Of a stretch of 64,000 bases of DNA, positions 26,919 to 36,187 are shown piece by piece; position 1 is the stretch's first letter; the number at the start of each line of letters is the position of its first letter. This stretch comes from CAZTNW01 sp964614945. Lineage in GTDB: Bacteria; Caldisericota; JANLFM01. The stretch is from positions 1 to 64,000 of the forward strand of contig CAZTNW010000003.1 of assembly GCA_964614945.1 (NCBI GenBank), given 5' to 3'. The notes under the pieces were generated by a model. That model ran no database searches and was not told the DNA's origin. It was given only the letters and a program-made list of their open reading frames with translations. The translations under genes and the position numbers were made by a program.

Positions 26919-28253
26919 TTGATTAAATTTTCTTTTCTTTTAGCCCTAGCGTTATCAATATGCCTAACCTCTTGCCCTCCAGCCTTAGCGGTAGAAATGA
27001 ACCCCGCAGATAGCCAGCATTTCGTCATCTATTTTGAAAACGAGAGTCGACCTGAAGCGAGAGAAGAGATTGTCAATTTCTACGAGCAGGTGGCTGTAAC
27101 CATGGAAGAAAAATTTTCCAGTAAGCTGAAAGACAAAGTTCAGCTCTATTTGGGGTCTTATAGCTATTCCCAAGCTGGTAACCAGATGGCTTTTCAGTTG
27201 TATGATCCGTCAAAACCCTTATTTCGTTTTAGCTGCCACGAGGCTCTTCATATTATGCTCAAAGATCTTCTGGGTCCACCTCCTATTTTTCTTTTTAATG
27301 TCGTCGATGACCTGGGATCTCGGTACAAATTTGAAGAACTCACTGTCGCTACCTTCGACCTCTACTTCTTGAAGCCGCCTCTGCCTATACATCTTTTTGC
27401 CGCTGTGCTTATAAAAGAAAAGGGATTCTCTTTTGAAGAAACTCTTTCTAAAGGTTCCGGAGAAGTGCAGCCAGTGCTCTCTTTTCTTCTTTACCTTCTC
27501 CAGAATCGAAGCTGGGATTGTTTCGCCAAGCTCTGGGAGTATCAGTCAGATTTGCACAAAACGATTCTGGAGAACACCCAGGCAGCCGTCTTAAGCGCTT
27601 ATGGCGAAGAGCTACCCTCTCTGGAGCAGGAATGGAAAGCATGTTTAGAAGCCATGCCAATCTCTACTCAATGGCTCGACACAATTAAAGTAATCTCTGA
27701 AGCCCAGGGGATCCTGACAGCCAGGAAAAAGAAATGGTATCAGGTTCAACAGGAGCGCTTTGAGGGCGTAACTATCTCTTTCTCTGAGCTTCCAGTCTTG
27801 CGTTCTGTGCTTGCTGAAATCAGCAACCTTGTGGATACAGGCCCTTACGGGCTCCCGGCTGAACCGATCCCTGATCCAGAAAAGGTGGAACAAACTCTTC
27901 AAAAATTTAAAGAAGTTGCCGAACTAGTCGATCAAGCTATCGAGTTAGCTCGCCTGGCACAGGAGGGAGTCAAGCTGCAAAAATTTGAGGCCTCCTACCG
28001 CGATTTTCAGAAATTGAGAGCAAATTTGATTCGCCTGGGGAATACCTCCTATCTCCACTGGGTGGATAATCAACTGGCTGAGCTGGAAGCAAAGGTCGCT
28101 CCCGAGCTTGTAAGGAAGCACAAGAATGAAAGCTTTCCTTGGTGGGGATGGTTACTGATCGGCTGTGGCGCGGCGGGGGTTTTAGGGCTGGGAGGTTGGC
28201 TCTTTTCGAGAAAGAGGCGTGCTGGTCAGAAAGAAAAGGGCAAACAGCCTTAA
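26919..28253 (+). CDS. Secreted, membrane-anchored HExxH (gluzincin-like) protein
   Basis: 444 residues. A signal peptide (about 1-24, ending PALA) is followed by an extracytoplasmic region with HEALH at 107-111, in the context FSCHEALHIMLKDLLG, a zinc-protease HExxH signature of the peptidase-MA type. A helical region (about 300-400) precedes a C-terminal membrane anchor (WWGWLLIGCGAAGVLGLGGW) and a basic tail RKRRAGQKEKG. The third zinc ligand cannot be fixed by eye. The TTG start follows AAAAGGTGAAAA. Base composition is more AT-rich than the core genes, as for the broken permeases downstream, which suggests transfer. Confidence 0.7.
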   Translation: MIKFSFLLALALSICLTSCPPALAVEMNPADSQHFVIYFENESRPEAREEIVNFYEQVAVTMEEKFSSKLKDKVQLYLGSYSYSQAGNQMAFQLYDPSKPLFRFSCHEALHIMLKDLLGPPPIFLFNVVDDLGSRYKFEELTVATFDLYFLKPPLPIHLFAAVLIKEKGFSFEETLSKGSGEVQPVLSFLLYLLQNRSWDCFAKLWEYQSDLHKTILENTQAAVLSAYGEELPSLEQEWKACLEAMPISTQWLDTIKVISEAQGILTARKKKWYQVQQERFEGVTISFSELPVLRSVLAEISNLVDTGPYGLPAEPIPDPEKVEQTLQKFKEVAELVDQAIELARLAQEGVKLQKFEASYRDFQKLRANLIRLGNTSYLHWVDNQLAELEAKVAPELVRKHKNESFPWWGWLLIGCGAAGVLGLGGWLFSRKRRAGQKEKGKQP

Positions 28254-28262
28254 TACGGAAGG

Positions 28263-28315
28263 GGACAGGCTACTTTTTTACTTCCTTTCGCAAAAACCAG
28301 CCTGTTCTCTTTTTC
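28263..28315 (+). terminator. Hairpin with U-run after the HExxH gene
   Basis: GGACAGGCT pairs with AGCCTGTTC (9 bp, one wobble) around a 27-nt loop, followed by TCTTTTTCGTTTT. The AAGGGGACAGGCTACTTTTT beginning also resembles palindromic REP-type sequences, so this may be a captured repeat acting as a terminator. Confidence 0.45.
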
Positions 28316-28384
28316 GTTTTACACGACAATAGCGATAAGTTAAATTATAAACGGTGCGGTGACAAGAGATAAAGGCATCGAAAT

Positions 28385-29315
28385 ATAATTTCTCCTTCAA
28401 AGAAAAAGACTTGTAGAAAACCCCAATATCACTTCAGAAAACGTTTTCCAGGAATCTGTGAGGTTAGGGTTGATTGACCAACAGGGCAAGGCCCGTCCCA
28501 TGTTGATTCAATATTTGTACTGGCTGAAAGCATTGTTTCAAGGTGAATTTGGATGGTCTTTGCGGCATCCCGATTATTCCGCTCTTGAATTGTTTTTAAC
28601 CTTTACCCAACTCTCTTCTTATGATCATCCCTTCCATCTTCCTCTCCCTTATTGTTTCAGTTCTCGCAGGGGTAAAATCGGCATACAGGCAGAATTCCCG
28701 CTTTGATAGAATTTCTATGATCCTGTCCTCTCTCGGGCTCTCCATTCCTCCCTACTGGTTGGCCCTCCTGGCCATCATAATTTTCTGTGTAGTCCCCTAC
28801 AGGCTCTTCAACTTTCCTTTATTTCCCTCGGGAAACATTATCTCTTTCGGGAAACCATTTGCTGGTAGCTTCTGGGACCGTATCTGGCACCTCGCATTAC
28901 CTGTTTTAGTCCTGAGTGTAACTTTTGTGGCCACTTGGACCCGCTACATGCGCTCATCTTTTCTGGAAGTGATCCGCTCCGATTTTATCCGCACAGCTAG
29001 GGCTAAAGGTGTTTCAGAGGGGGGAATAATCTGGAAGCATGCCCTTCGCAATGCTCTCGTTCCTCTTGTCACCACTGTAGCGGTCTCCATCCCTTGGTCT
29101 TCACCTGGGCTATCGTGGTGGAGACCGTTTTTTCCTACCCTGGTTTATGTCGGCTCTTTTATGAATCCTTTTTCTACCCTACCGATGTATCTGTCCTCCA
29201 ACTAGTAGTTTTCTTCTTTTTGGTGCTCACCGTATTCTGCAATCTCCTTGCGGATGCCTTCTATTGGTGGCTAGACCCCCGTGTGAGAGGACAAAGAGTT
29301 ATGAGAACCAAGTAA
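28385..29315 (+). pseudogene. Broken DppB/OppB-type peptide permease
   Basis: Three consecutive frames together encode an OppB-like permease: LGLIDQQGKARPMLIQYLYW..GEFGWSL in the first, the core with the EAA-type loop RTARAKGVSEGGIIWKHALRNALVPL in the second, and ETVFSYPGL..DAFYWWLDPRV in the third. At least two frameshifts separate them (near 28600 and 29090), and the N-terminal membrane helix is missing. It belonged with the following DppC-like gene. Decay is more likely than sequencing error because two adjacent genes are affected while long core genes elsewhere are intact. Confidence 0.85.
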
Positions 29316-29316
29316 C

Positions 29317-30281
29317 ATGTCTTCTTATCTTCTGTGGCCAATCTCCTGGAGAAGCTTTCGAAAGAGCAGGCCATTACTTTTGGGTTTAGCTTCCCTGCTG
29401 TTTTTGACATTAGCCTTCTTCGTAGGAGGACCACTATATTGCTGGGTTAACAGCTCTGACCCTTATAACGTAGACGTTTTTAATCGTTACGCCTTCCCTT
29501 CCTCTGAGCATTGGTTAGGAACAGATGACCAAGGGAGAGATTTATTGGCTCGTCTCCTCTTGGGTGGTCGATTTTCCCTCGAGGTGGCCTTTTCCTCTGC
29601 TTTTTTTCTACCCTCTTTGGGGCCTTTGCGGGATTGGTTTCCGGTTTCTATGGAGGATTGTGGGATTATTTCCTGATGCGCTTTGTTGATTATATGATTT
29701 CTATTCCCTGGCTCATTATCTATATGGTGTTTGGGTGGCTTCTTTTTCGTATTATTGGCTGGGGGTTGTGGCCGTTGATTTTAATCTTCTCCCTCTTTGG
29801 TTGGATGAATACAGCCCGTTTAGTGAGGGGGGTTGTGCTTGTTTTCATAAACTCGGAATACGTGGAAGCAGCACGATCTGTAGGGGTAACCACTTGGGGA
29901 ATTATGTTCCGCCACCTCCTGCTTAATTCTATCCACATTATCTTGCCCTCTTTTGTCATCCTTATTTCCCAGAACCTTTTGGCAGAGGCCACCCTAAGTT
30001 GGATGGCAATGGGAATCCAAGGACCTCAGCCCTCTTTAGGCAACATAATGATGAGAGAAGTTAATCCTTTCTTTACGCCAGGAAATGGACTCCTACAATT
30101 TTTGGCCCCTGGGTTAACTCTGATTCTTTTAATTATATCCGTAAGTTGGCTAGGAGAGGGCTTGCGCGACTCGTTAGACCCCAAGATGGTGCCACCTCGA
30201 CTGTCTCGGCTAACCGCTCCGGCTGACCCTCAGCTTCCGCAATTGCGAGCGGAGGAGAGCCGGTCCCAGCAGATCGATTAG
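29317..30281 (+). pseudogene. Frameshifted DppC/OppC-type peptide permease
   Basis: The first part encodes the DppC N-terminus (SSEHWLGTDDQGRDLLARLLLGGRFSL), then the frame breaks near a run of seven T at about 29602-29608; the second frame resumes at GAFAGLVSGFYGG and carries the EAA loop (EAARSVGVTTWGIMFRHLLLNS) and the terminal GEGLRDSLDPK. A single indel in the T-run would restore the gene. The last 30 codons after LDPK run antisense into the convergent SDR-fusion gene. There are no partner ATPase or binding-protein genes. Confidence 0.85.
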
Positions 30282-31997
30282 CCAGCCGAAAAGAATCTCC
30301 AGCCAGGGAACCACGGCCATCCAGCGGGGGATGTAGGCCAAGCGCCTGGGCCTGTTGATCAAAAGCCAGGCTCGCTCTGCCACGATCTCCGCTTTCACGG
30401 CGAAACGCTTGCCGGGAATTCGGAGATTCTCCTGGCAAGTATTCTCGTAGAAATCAGTGGCCACTGGGCCTGGTCGAAGCACGCTGACGTGGGTTTTTGT
30501 TCCTCGGAGTTCGCGGTAGAGCGACGTGGTGAAATTGTCGATGAAGGCCTTGCTCGCGGAGTAAAGGGCGATCCCCTGGGCCGGAATGTTACTGGCGACG
30601 GAACCCACTTGGACGATGTGCCCCCTCCCGCGATCTTTCATTTCTTCTAAAGCGAGCAGGGTGAGATGGATGAGGGCCGTATTGTTGATCTCGATCATCT
30701 GCTTGGCAGTAGACCATGGCATCTCGGCAGCGTAACCATACCAGCCGAAGCCGGCGCTGTTCACGAGGATGTCAATGCCTCCCACTTCTCTCCGCAACCA
30801 ATCGTAGAGGCGCAGGCGCTCTTCCTCGCGCGTCAAATCGGCCGGGAACGAGAGGGCTTCTCCTCCCTGGATGCGGATCCGGGTGGCCAGACTCTCCAGG
30901 AGCTCTTCCCTTCTCGCTACGAGCACAACTTTGAGACCATTTTGCGCGAACTTGAGGGCGATGGCCCTGCCGATCCCGCTTGAAGCACCTGTGATCACGG
31001 CAGTTCGGCCGCGCCAGAACTTAGTCGTCTTTGAATGGGCAAGCTGGTAGGGAACGGACTTTCCGAGGAGCCATCTTCGTACAAAGGGGTGGAGAAGCCG
31101 GATGAAGAAGATCTTGAGCCCGAGCAGTTTTTGCACGTCGTGGATGTAGTCCTCGATGGTTCGTCTCTGATAATTCAGAATTCTCTGGCTCTCTTCTGTG
31201 TCGAGCCAGTCGGTGGGGAAGGGATACCCGGAGAAAGCCTCTTCGGGTAACGCGCCCACCCCCATCCCCTGGAGGGTTCGATTGAGCATATCCCCGTAGA
31301 CGTACTGGCAGGCCGGGCCTCCTCCGATATGGAGGATCTTTCCCCAGATACTGTTGTTCGTTACCGCTTTAGCAATGGCGTAACCCACGTCGCGGGTGTG
31401 GACGTATTCCATCCTGTTTTTGTATGGGACGTCGAACATGCCGGTATCCAGGCGAATATTTATCGGAAGCACTGCCGCCAGGCGGAAGATCGACCATTCC
31501 AGGCCGGAGCTCTTTACCATTTCTTCGCACTGGATCTTGTGGTCGGTGTAGTGATCGGTCACTTCAATGGCATCGGTTACCCTGCGCGGAAATGGTCGAT
31601 CCTGGGTTAGGCCGTAGACATGGAGAGAGGAGGTGAAAATTATTTTCGGAGGACTTGCCTGAGCTTTAATCGCCTCGATCAGATTCCTTGTGCCCCCGAC
31701 ATTCACCGCTTTTGCGAACTCCGGTTCCTTCTCGCACTCCACGCCGGTTTTCGAGAGCTTGGGAATGATAAAGGCAATGTGTACGACGACGTCCTGGCCT
31801 TCCGCAGCCTCAGAAATTTCCCTGTAATTACGCAGGTCTCCCCAGAATACACGGATACGATCGCCGTACTTGCGCGCCGATTCCAGATTGACCTTCGTCT
31901 TCAAATCAAAACAGGTCACCTTGTGCCCGTCCCGGAGAAGTTCCTCAAGGGTACTTGTTCCTACGTTTCCAAATGCGCCTGTCAGCAGGACTTTCAT
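30210..31997 (-). CDS. Fusion of an NAD-dependent epimerase and a classical short-chain dehydrogenase
   Basis: 595 residues in two Rossmann enzymes. The N-terminal half is an extended SDR with GAFGNVG (cofactor), SS in TSSLHVYG and YTDHK (YxxxK). After a linker (about 290-330) the C-terminal half is a classical SDR with TGASSGIG, NSAG and catalytic YSASK; it ends in a hydrophobic stretch (WLEILFGWLIDLLGPALL) that may contact membrane. Substrates are unknown; sequential epimerisation and reduction of one lipid or sugar is a plausible reading. ATG 31997 is preceded by TTGAGGGAA; an earlier TTG is less likely. The gene has a strong promoter overlapped by a TetR-type operator. Confidence 0.85.
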   Translation of the reverse strand: MKVLLTGAFGNVGTSTLEELLRDGHKVTCFDLKTKVNLESARKYGDRIRVFWGDLRNYREISEAAEGQDVVVHIAFIIPKLSKTGVECEKEPEFAKAVNVGGTRNLIEAIKAQASPPKIIFTSSLHVYGLTQDRPFPRRVTDAIEVTDHYTDHKIQCEEMVKSSGLEWSIFRLAAVLPINIRLDTGMFDVPYKNRMEYVHTRDVGYAIAKAVTNNSIWGKILHIGGGPACQYVYGDMLNRTLQGMGVGALPEEAFSGYPFPTDWLDTEESQRILNYQRRTIEDYIHDVQKLLGLKIFFIRLLHPFVRRWLLGKSVPYQLAHSKTTKFWRGRTAVITGASSGIGRAIALKFAQNGLKVVLVARREELLESLATRIRIQGGEALSFPADLTREEERLRLYDWLRREVGGIDILVNSAGFGWYGYAAEMPWSTAKQMIEINNTALIHLTLLALEEMKDRGRGHIVQVGSVASNIPAQGIALYSASKAFIDNFTTSLYRELRGTKTHVSVLRPGPVATDFYENTCQENLRIPGKRFAVKAEIVAERAWLLINRPRRLAYIPRWMAVVPWLEILFGWLIDLLGPALLRSQLRKLRVSRSG

Positions 31998-32035
31998 TTT
32001 ATTTCGTTCCCTCAATTTCTTTCTTTAATTAATAA

Positions 32036-32049
32036 ACCGACCAGTCGGT
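32036..32049. promoter_or_regulatory. TetR-family-type palindromic operator
   Basis: ACCGAC-CA-GTCGGT, a perfect 6-bp-armed palindrome flanked by A/T-rich sequence, sits 3 bp downstream of the -10 of the SDR-fusion promoter, across the predicted start point. Its form is typical of TetR/AcrR repressor sites. No intact TetR gene is in this window. Confidence 0.7.
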
Positions 32050-32052
32050 ATC

Positions 32053-32081
32053 ATAATAGAGAAAAAAATCTAAAATGTCAA
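32053..32081 (-). promoter_or_regulatory. Strong promoter of the epimerase-SDR gene
   Basis: Minus strand TTGACA (32076-32081), 17-bp T-rich spacer, TATTAT (32053-32058). Transcription would begin near 32046, inside the palindromic operator, so the promoter is expected to be repressed when the site is occupied. Confidence 0.85.
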
Positions 32082-32127
32082 CTCAAGAAAGAGGCTTTGC
32101 AGGAAAATCTTTCGGGTCGATCCAATC

Positions 32128-32331
32128 TTATGGGAGGAAAGATCCTAAGTAAAAAAGAGGGGCGTAGTGTTCGTCGAGGAAAAGGGCAGCCTCCTTAAGA
32201 TCCTTCAGAGTCACATCCTCATATTTTATTGAAAGCTCCTCGAGATAAGGGAAGCTCAAGGTTAGCAGGTACTGAGCGAGGAGGTCAAGATAGGCCATAG
32301 GTTCTGCCACGAAAGCCGCGAGATTGGGCTT
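32128..32331 (-). pseudogene. Short coding remnant upstream of the SDR fusion
   Basis: An open stretch of 67 codons after a stop encodes an acidic helical sequence (LDLLAQYLLTLSFPYLEE, LKEAALFLDEHYAPLFYLG). It has no convincing start or ribosome site. Its position next to a TetR-type operator makes the C-terminal remnant of a regulator conceivable, but no family signature is visible. Confidence 0.25.
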
Positions 32332-32783
32332 TTAGAGGTTGCGCACCCGGAAAGAAGGGAGAATAGAAGAATGGCGACTGCAACCAATGACAGGAGTCGA
32401 CTTTTTACTTCAACCTCCTCTATTGTTTTTCCAGGATGACCTCAAAATAACCGGGCTAATCGAACATGTCAACAAATCAAACCAGGCTTTGAATGCTGGC
32501 AAATCTGTTCATAGTACTAAGGAAGGTTGACAATTCAACACTATGAAACCTTAGATTCAAGCATGAGAAGGTCCGTGCGAAAGAGGATCATTCTTTTACA
32601 TAGGCTTTGTTTGCTGGCTAAAATTGTTCTCTTCAGGACAATTCAGGGAGAGGATAATGGTTTGAGGAAGACCTGGACGGCCCATCTGTGGTTCAACATT
32701 GATTCTTCATCGGAAATGTAGAGGTGCTCGTTTCGTCCTAAATCAGAGTAACCGAACAAAATCGTCTTACGAGAATAACCAAT
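32332..32783. other. Gene-free stretch
   Basis: Two short open frames here lack ribosome sites and recognisable protein sequence. Apart from A/T-rich composition I see no element. Confidence 0.4.
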
Positions 32784-32810
32784 AGCCATCCGGGGCCGGG
32801 CCCGGATGGC
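32784..32810 (-). terminator. Strong hairpin after pspA
   Basis: GCCATCCGGG and CCCGGATGGC form a 10-bp GC-rich stem with a short GC loop, 29 bp past the pspA stop. The following CTATTGGTTATTCT is not a clean U-run, so it may terminate weakly or protect the 3' end. Confidence 0.6.
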
Positions 32811-32838
32811 TTCAAGTTTCCGCCCTCGGGGATTCCCC

Positions 32839-33546
32839 TTATTCTTTCTTCTCTAAATTAGCCTGGGCCAAACGCGCCTTTCGCTGCTCCAGTCTGGCCT
32901 CAGCTTGGGCTATCACTACATCCTTCTCCACCTGGCCGGCCATCTCGCCTAAAGCTCTTTCGAACCTGGCATCGGCTACGTCCGCTCGTTTCTGCATACG
33001 TTCCGTCACGGCATCGATAGAGATATCCCCGCCTGTGGAAGCGATGGCTCCTGCCTGCTTTATCGCCGCTGCTGCAGCCTCCTTGGCTTTGGTAGCCCTG
33101 TCCATGGCTTCCAGGCGCTCTATCTGCTGTACCATATTCTGATGCTTGGTTCTCAGCGCCGTCACCGCTTCAACGAGAGCCTGCGACGTCTTGTGTGCAG
33201 CAGCCAACTCCTCGTCCTTGCTCTTTATTTTCTCCTCAAGGCCAATCAACCTCGCCTCAAGAGGGGTAGCGAGGTAGTCGTTTTCCGGCTTGTTGTCACT
33301 CAGGATAAAGTCGATATTCTGGTTGAGTTCCTTGATCTGGGACTTAATCTGCTCGTTATCGCGTCCTAGTCCTCTCAGGTGCCCGGCTGCGGCGGCCGAC
33401 GAATCCTCAAGATCCTCAAGGGCCCCCTCCAGATCTCGGATATACTGCTTAACCGCCCCAACCGAGTTCAAATCCACTATCTTGTCCATCAGGGCGTGTG
33501 CCGCGCTCAAAACTGCAATGCGTGCTTTCTCCATAAGTCCAGCCAT
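32839..33546 (-). CDS. pspA: PspA/IM30 (ESCRT-III-like) membrane-stress protein
   Basis: 235 residues, almost entirely helical and coiled coil, beginning with the amphipathic PspA helix (MAGLMEKARIAVLSAAHALMDK) that binds stressed membrane. The body carries the usual Ala/Glu/Arg-rich heptads and a GGDISIDAVTERMQKRADVADARFE segment near the end. PspA/IM30 proteins assemble into ESCRT-III-like rods to repair the inner membrane. AAAGGAGG precedes the ATG. It follows the TPM/coiled-coil gene by 48 bp and is probably its operon partner. Confidence 0.9.
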   Translation of the reverse strand: MAGLMEKARIAVLSAAHALMDKIVDLNSVGAVKQYIRDLEGALEDLEDSSAAAAGHLRGLGRDNEQIKSQIKELNQNIDFILSDNKPENDYLATPLEARLIGLEEKIKSKDEELAAAHKTSQALVEAVTALRTKHQNMVQQIERLEAMDRATKAKEAAAAAIKQAGAIASTGGDISIDAVTERMQKRADVADARFERALGEMAGQVEKDVVIAQAEARLEQRKARLAQANLEKKE

Positions 33547-33594
33547 GATTTTCCTCCTTTTTATTGTTCCTACCCTATTTACAGCAATTACTTG

Positions 33595-35886
33595 CTACCA
33601 GCCCTTGGAACCCCCTCCTTTTGATCCCCAACTGGTGGACCCTCCCCCACCTCTACTTACCGATCCTCCCATGCTCGTCGGACGGCTCGAGCTGATTGAA
33701 TGGCCCGACCCGCTGCTGCGCCTTGAACCCCAGGATCCCGAGGGAACTATGACAACTCGCGGTGTCCTCCGTCCCAAATCCGGCGCCCCTGAGGGAGCAA
33801 TGTCCTCCCCTCTATCGAATACGTCGGTGCGCGCCAGAGAGTAGGCCTGGTCTGCCTCCGACTCAACTTTCTCCATCAGGGAAACCTTCGTCTGGATATC
33901 CGTGGCAAGGTCGGCCTGACGCCAAAACTCGATGGCATTGTTCAGGTGGTCTCTCGCTTCATTTTTCACGACGTAATTATGATCCTGGATGTACTCGCGG
34001 GCGATCGACAGCTTGGTGTAGGCGTCTCTCCTGACGCTCAGAGCTTTAGCCCGCAGCCTCTCGGCCGTCTCGTGCTCGTCCCGGGCCTGGGCGAGAATTT
34101 TATCCGCAGCTGCATTGGCCTCGCGCGCCAGCTTAACGGCCAGCAGGAAGTCCGGCTGAGTCTTGTTCAGTTCCTCACTTGCGATGCTATTATTCTTCTC
34201 GGCAGCGCGCAAATCCTCCTCCAAGCTCTCCCGAATATCCTCGTCGTACTTGTTGATGTATTCCCATGCCTTCGATATATCGGCCTGGGCCGCGCTGATT
34301 TCATTCGGTGCGTCTCGCTGCGCCGTCACCAGGTTCGACTCAAGCTCGGATATGGACTTCATCAACGATTCCGCTTCCGCCAGCCAGCCGTTGCCCTTAT
34401 CCACCAACTCCAGGGCTTTATACCATTCCTGTTGTTCCATCTCGGTGGCTGCGCGAGCGTCCTCCAGCGCTTCCATGGCCCAATCGATTCTGTTTTCCGC
34501 TTCCGTGCCATTACCCCGGACGGATTCCCAGGCGGACTCTGCGTGATTTTGCGCCAACATTTCGAAAACATCTCGACCCTTGTCGATCTTCTCTTTGAGC
34601 TGTTCTATCCTTGCTGGTAAGGCGGAGATTGCCGCTTCTGCTTCCTCTTTCTTTCGCGGCAATTCCTCTGCCGCCTGAAGCGCTTGCCTTGCCTCGTCCC
34701 GGGCCAGGAGAGCCTGTTTCAGGCCTTCATTGAACCGCTTTTTGGAGAACAGGTCCTGCGCTTGCTCGAGGATGGTGCGAGCTTTGGCTATCAGATCTCC
34801 CGAATAGACCGCTTTCAACCCGGCTTTCTTCAAATCCTCCTGCTTGTTCAACACCTCCTCCATTGCCGACTCTACCTCGCCAACTCTGCCTGGAAAATCT
34901 GTAATGGCTTGTTGCACCGCAGCTATCTGCTCTTCCACCCCCCTTATCTCTTCCCTAGCCTGGCGCAGGTTACCCAGAATCTTCTGATACTCCGCCTCAA
35001 TCGCCCCCAGTTCGGCCTCTCCCAGCTTCGGGTTCTCCGGGTCTCCCGCACTGTGGGATAGTTCGCTGTAGGTCTGAGAGCTCTGGTTGATTAGAAGCTT
35101 TGCTTTCTCTAGGCTGTCCCGGAGCGGAGCAACCTCCTCTTGGGCTATCTTTTCCGCCATCACGTCGACCTTTATCTCCAGCATGCGCACTACCTCAAGA
35201 AGCTCATTGATGCTGGAAGCAGCGCCCTGTTTGGCCAGCATGGCCTTCTGCCGAGCAGCCTGTCGTTTCGCTCTATTTGTCCGGTAGCTGCCGAAGAGGA
35301 AGAGGCCAACGATCAACAGCCCGGCACCCAGGATGATAATTATCCACCAAATAGAAAGGCCGGGTCCTGTTGGAGACGCTGGCTCCGTAGACCCACCACC
35401 CTGGATGAGACGCTGAATTTCCTCGAGTCCCTTCACCGTCCCCTCAACGTAGTCGCCGCTACGATAGAGCGGATTCATAATGTCGGTCTGGATACTCATC
35501 CATTTGTTACCGATCACAGCTTCCCAGTGGGTCCCATAATAGAGGCCTGTCTGCCGCTCCTGCAATGTTACGATGATCACAATCAAGTTATTCTTGCGAT
35601 TGCCGTCCGGTCCTGTCCAGGAAGGATTCTGTCTTTCGAGCTGCTCCTCGTACAGATCAAGGTTGCCGGCTGTGCCGTAAGAGAAAATCGTCCTGACGCG
35701 AACATCGGCCCCCAGATTGATCAATTTGCTGGCCGCCGTTTCAACTTCAGCGATTCTGTTTCCGAAAATCTGAGCGTCATCCACTACGAGCAATTGATCC
35801 AAACTCTGGGCCAATCCCGCAGCGGGGCAGACGCTAAGAACAACAAAAGCCACGAGAGGGATCAGAAAGCAGACAGTTTTTCGCAT
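33595..35886 (-). CDS. TPM-domain membrane protein with very long coiled coil and Gly/Ser tail
   Basis: 763 residues. A signal peptide (1-26) is followed by a TPM (TLP18.3/Psb32/MOLO-1, YgcG-like) domain (about 30-165; DDAQIFGNRI, NNLIVIIVTLQERQTGLYYG), a membrane helix (179-201) and a roughly 500-residue cytoplasmic coiled-coil body. The C-terminal 50 residues are Ser/Gly-rich with repeated SWGS/KGG elements like the tails of YgcG proteins. TPM domains face the cell exterior and are linked to membrane-protein quality control. The coiled-coil body is far longer than in ordinary YgcG proteins and could interact directly with PspA, encoded next. Confidence 0.85.
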   Translation of the reverse strand: MRKTVCFLIPLVAFVVLSVCPAAGLAQSLDQLLVVDDAQIFGNRIAEVETAASKLINLGADVRVRTIFSYGTAGNLDLYEEQLERQNPSWTGPDGNRKNNLIVIIVTLQERQTGLYYGTHWEAVIGNKWMSIQTDIMNPLYRSGDYVEGTVKGLEEIQRLIQGGGSTEPASPTGPGLSIWWIIIILGAGLLIVGLFLFGSYRTNRAKRQAARQKAMLAKQGAASSINELLEVVRMLEIKVDVMAEKIAQEEVAPLRDSLEKAKLLINQSSQTYSELSHSAGDPENPKLGEAELGAIEAEYQKILGNLRQAREEIRGVEEQIAAVQQAITDFPGRVGEVESAMEEVLNKQEDLKKAGLKAVYSGDLIAKARTILEQAQDLFSKKRFNEGLKQALLARDEARQALQAAEELPRKKEEAEAAISALPARIEQLKEKIDKGRDVFEMLAQNHAESAWESVRGNGTEAENRIDWAMEALEDARAATEMEQQEWYKALELVDKGNGWLAEAESLMKSISELESNLVTAQRDAPNEISAAQADISKAWEYINKYDEDIRESLEEDLRAAEKNNSIASEELNKTQPDFLLAVKLAREANAAADKILAQARDEHETAERLRAKALSVRRDAYTKLSIAREYIQDHNYVVKNEARDHLNNAIEFWRQADLATDIQTKVSLMEKVESEADQAYSLARTDVFDRGEDIAPSGAPDLGRRTPRVVIVPSGSWGSRRSSGSGHSISSSRPTSMGGSVSRGGGGSTSWGSKGGGSKGW

Positions 35887-36187
35887 GTTTACCTTCCCGT
35901 ACTCCAGATTTTTTGGAGCCTTTCGGCGCCAAATTCAGCCATGTCCAGTGAAAAATCCTCGACGCTATTCCCGAAACCGAGTTACGAAGAACCCAGCGAT
36001 CAATTCGATTATTTTCCAGTACACGCCTAAAGTCAATGAGACCGCAGGTCGCTACTTCCCTGTTGTCCCCGCAGTGTGCGCCAAGCTTCAGCCCGATCTT
36101 CGAAGCCCCACCGGCCTTCATACTCAGCTTGAAATCGGGCGAGCGACTGCCTGGGTATTTGAGTTTGAATGGGATCGATGAAGCAGG
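35887..36187. other. Gene-free stretch upstream of the TPM-pspA operon
   Basis: About 300 bp without a credible gene on either strand; short frames are shadows. It presumably holds the TPM-pspA promoter, but no clear -35/-10 pair was found. Confidence 0.4.

Noticed and set aside
26890..26922. Eleven-codon upstream frame (MLQVFTKGEN) overlapping the HExxH gene start
   Set aside because: No ribosome site and no regulatory codon run; most likely chance.
32339..32721. Two short overlapping plus-strand frames
   Set aside because: No ribosome site, no recognisable sequence and unlike codon usage; treated as gene-free.
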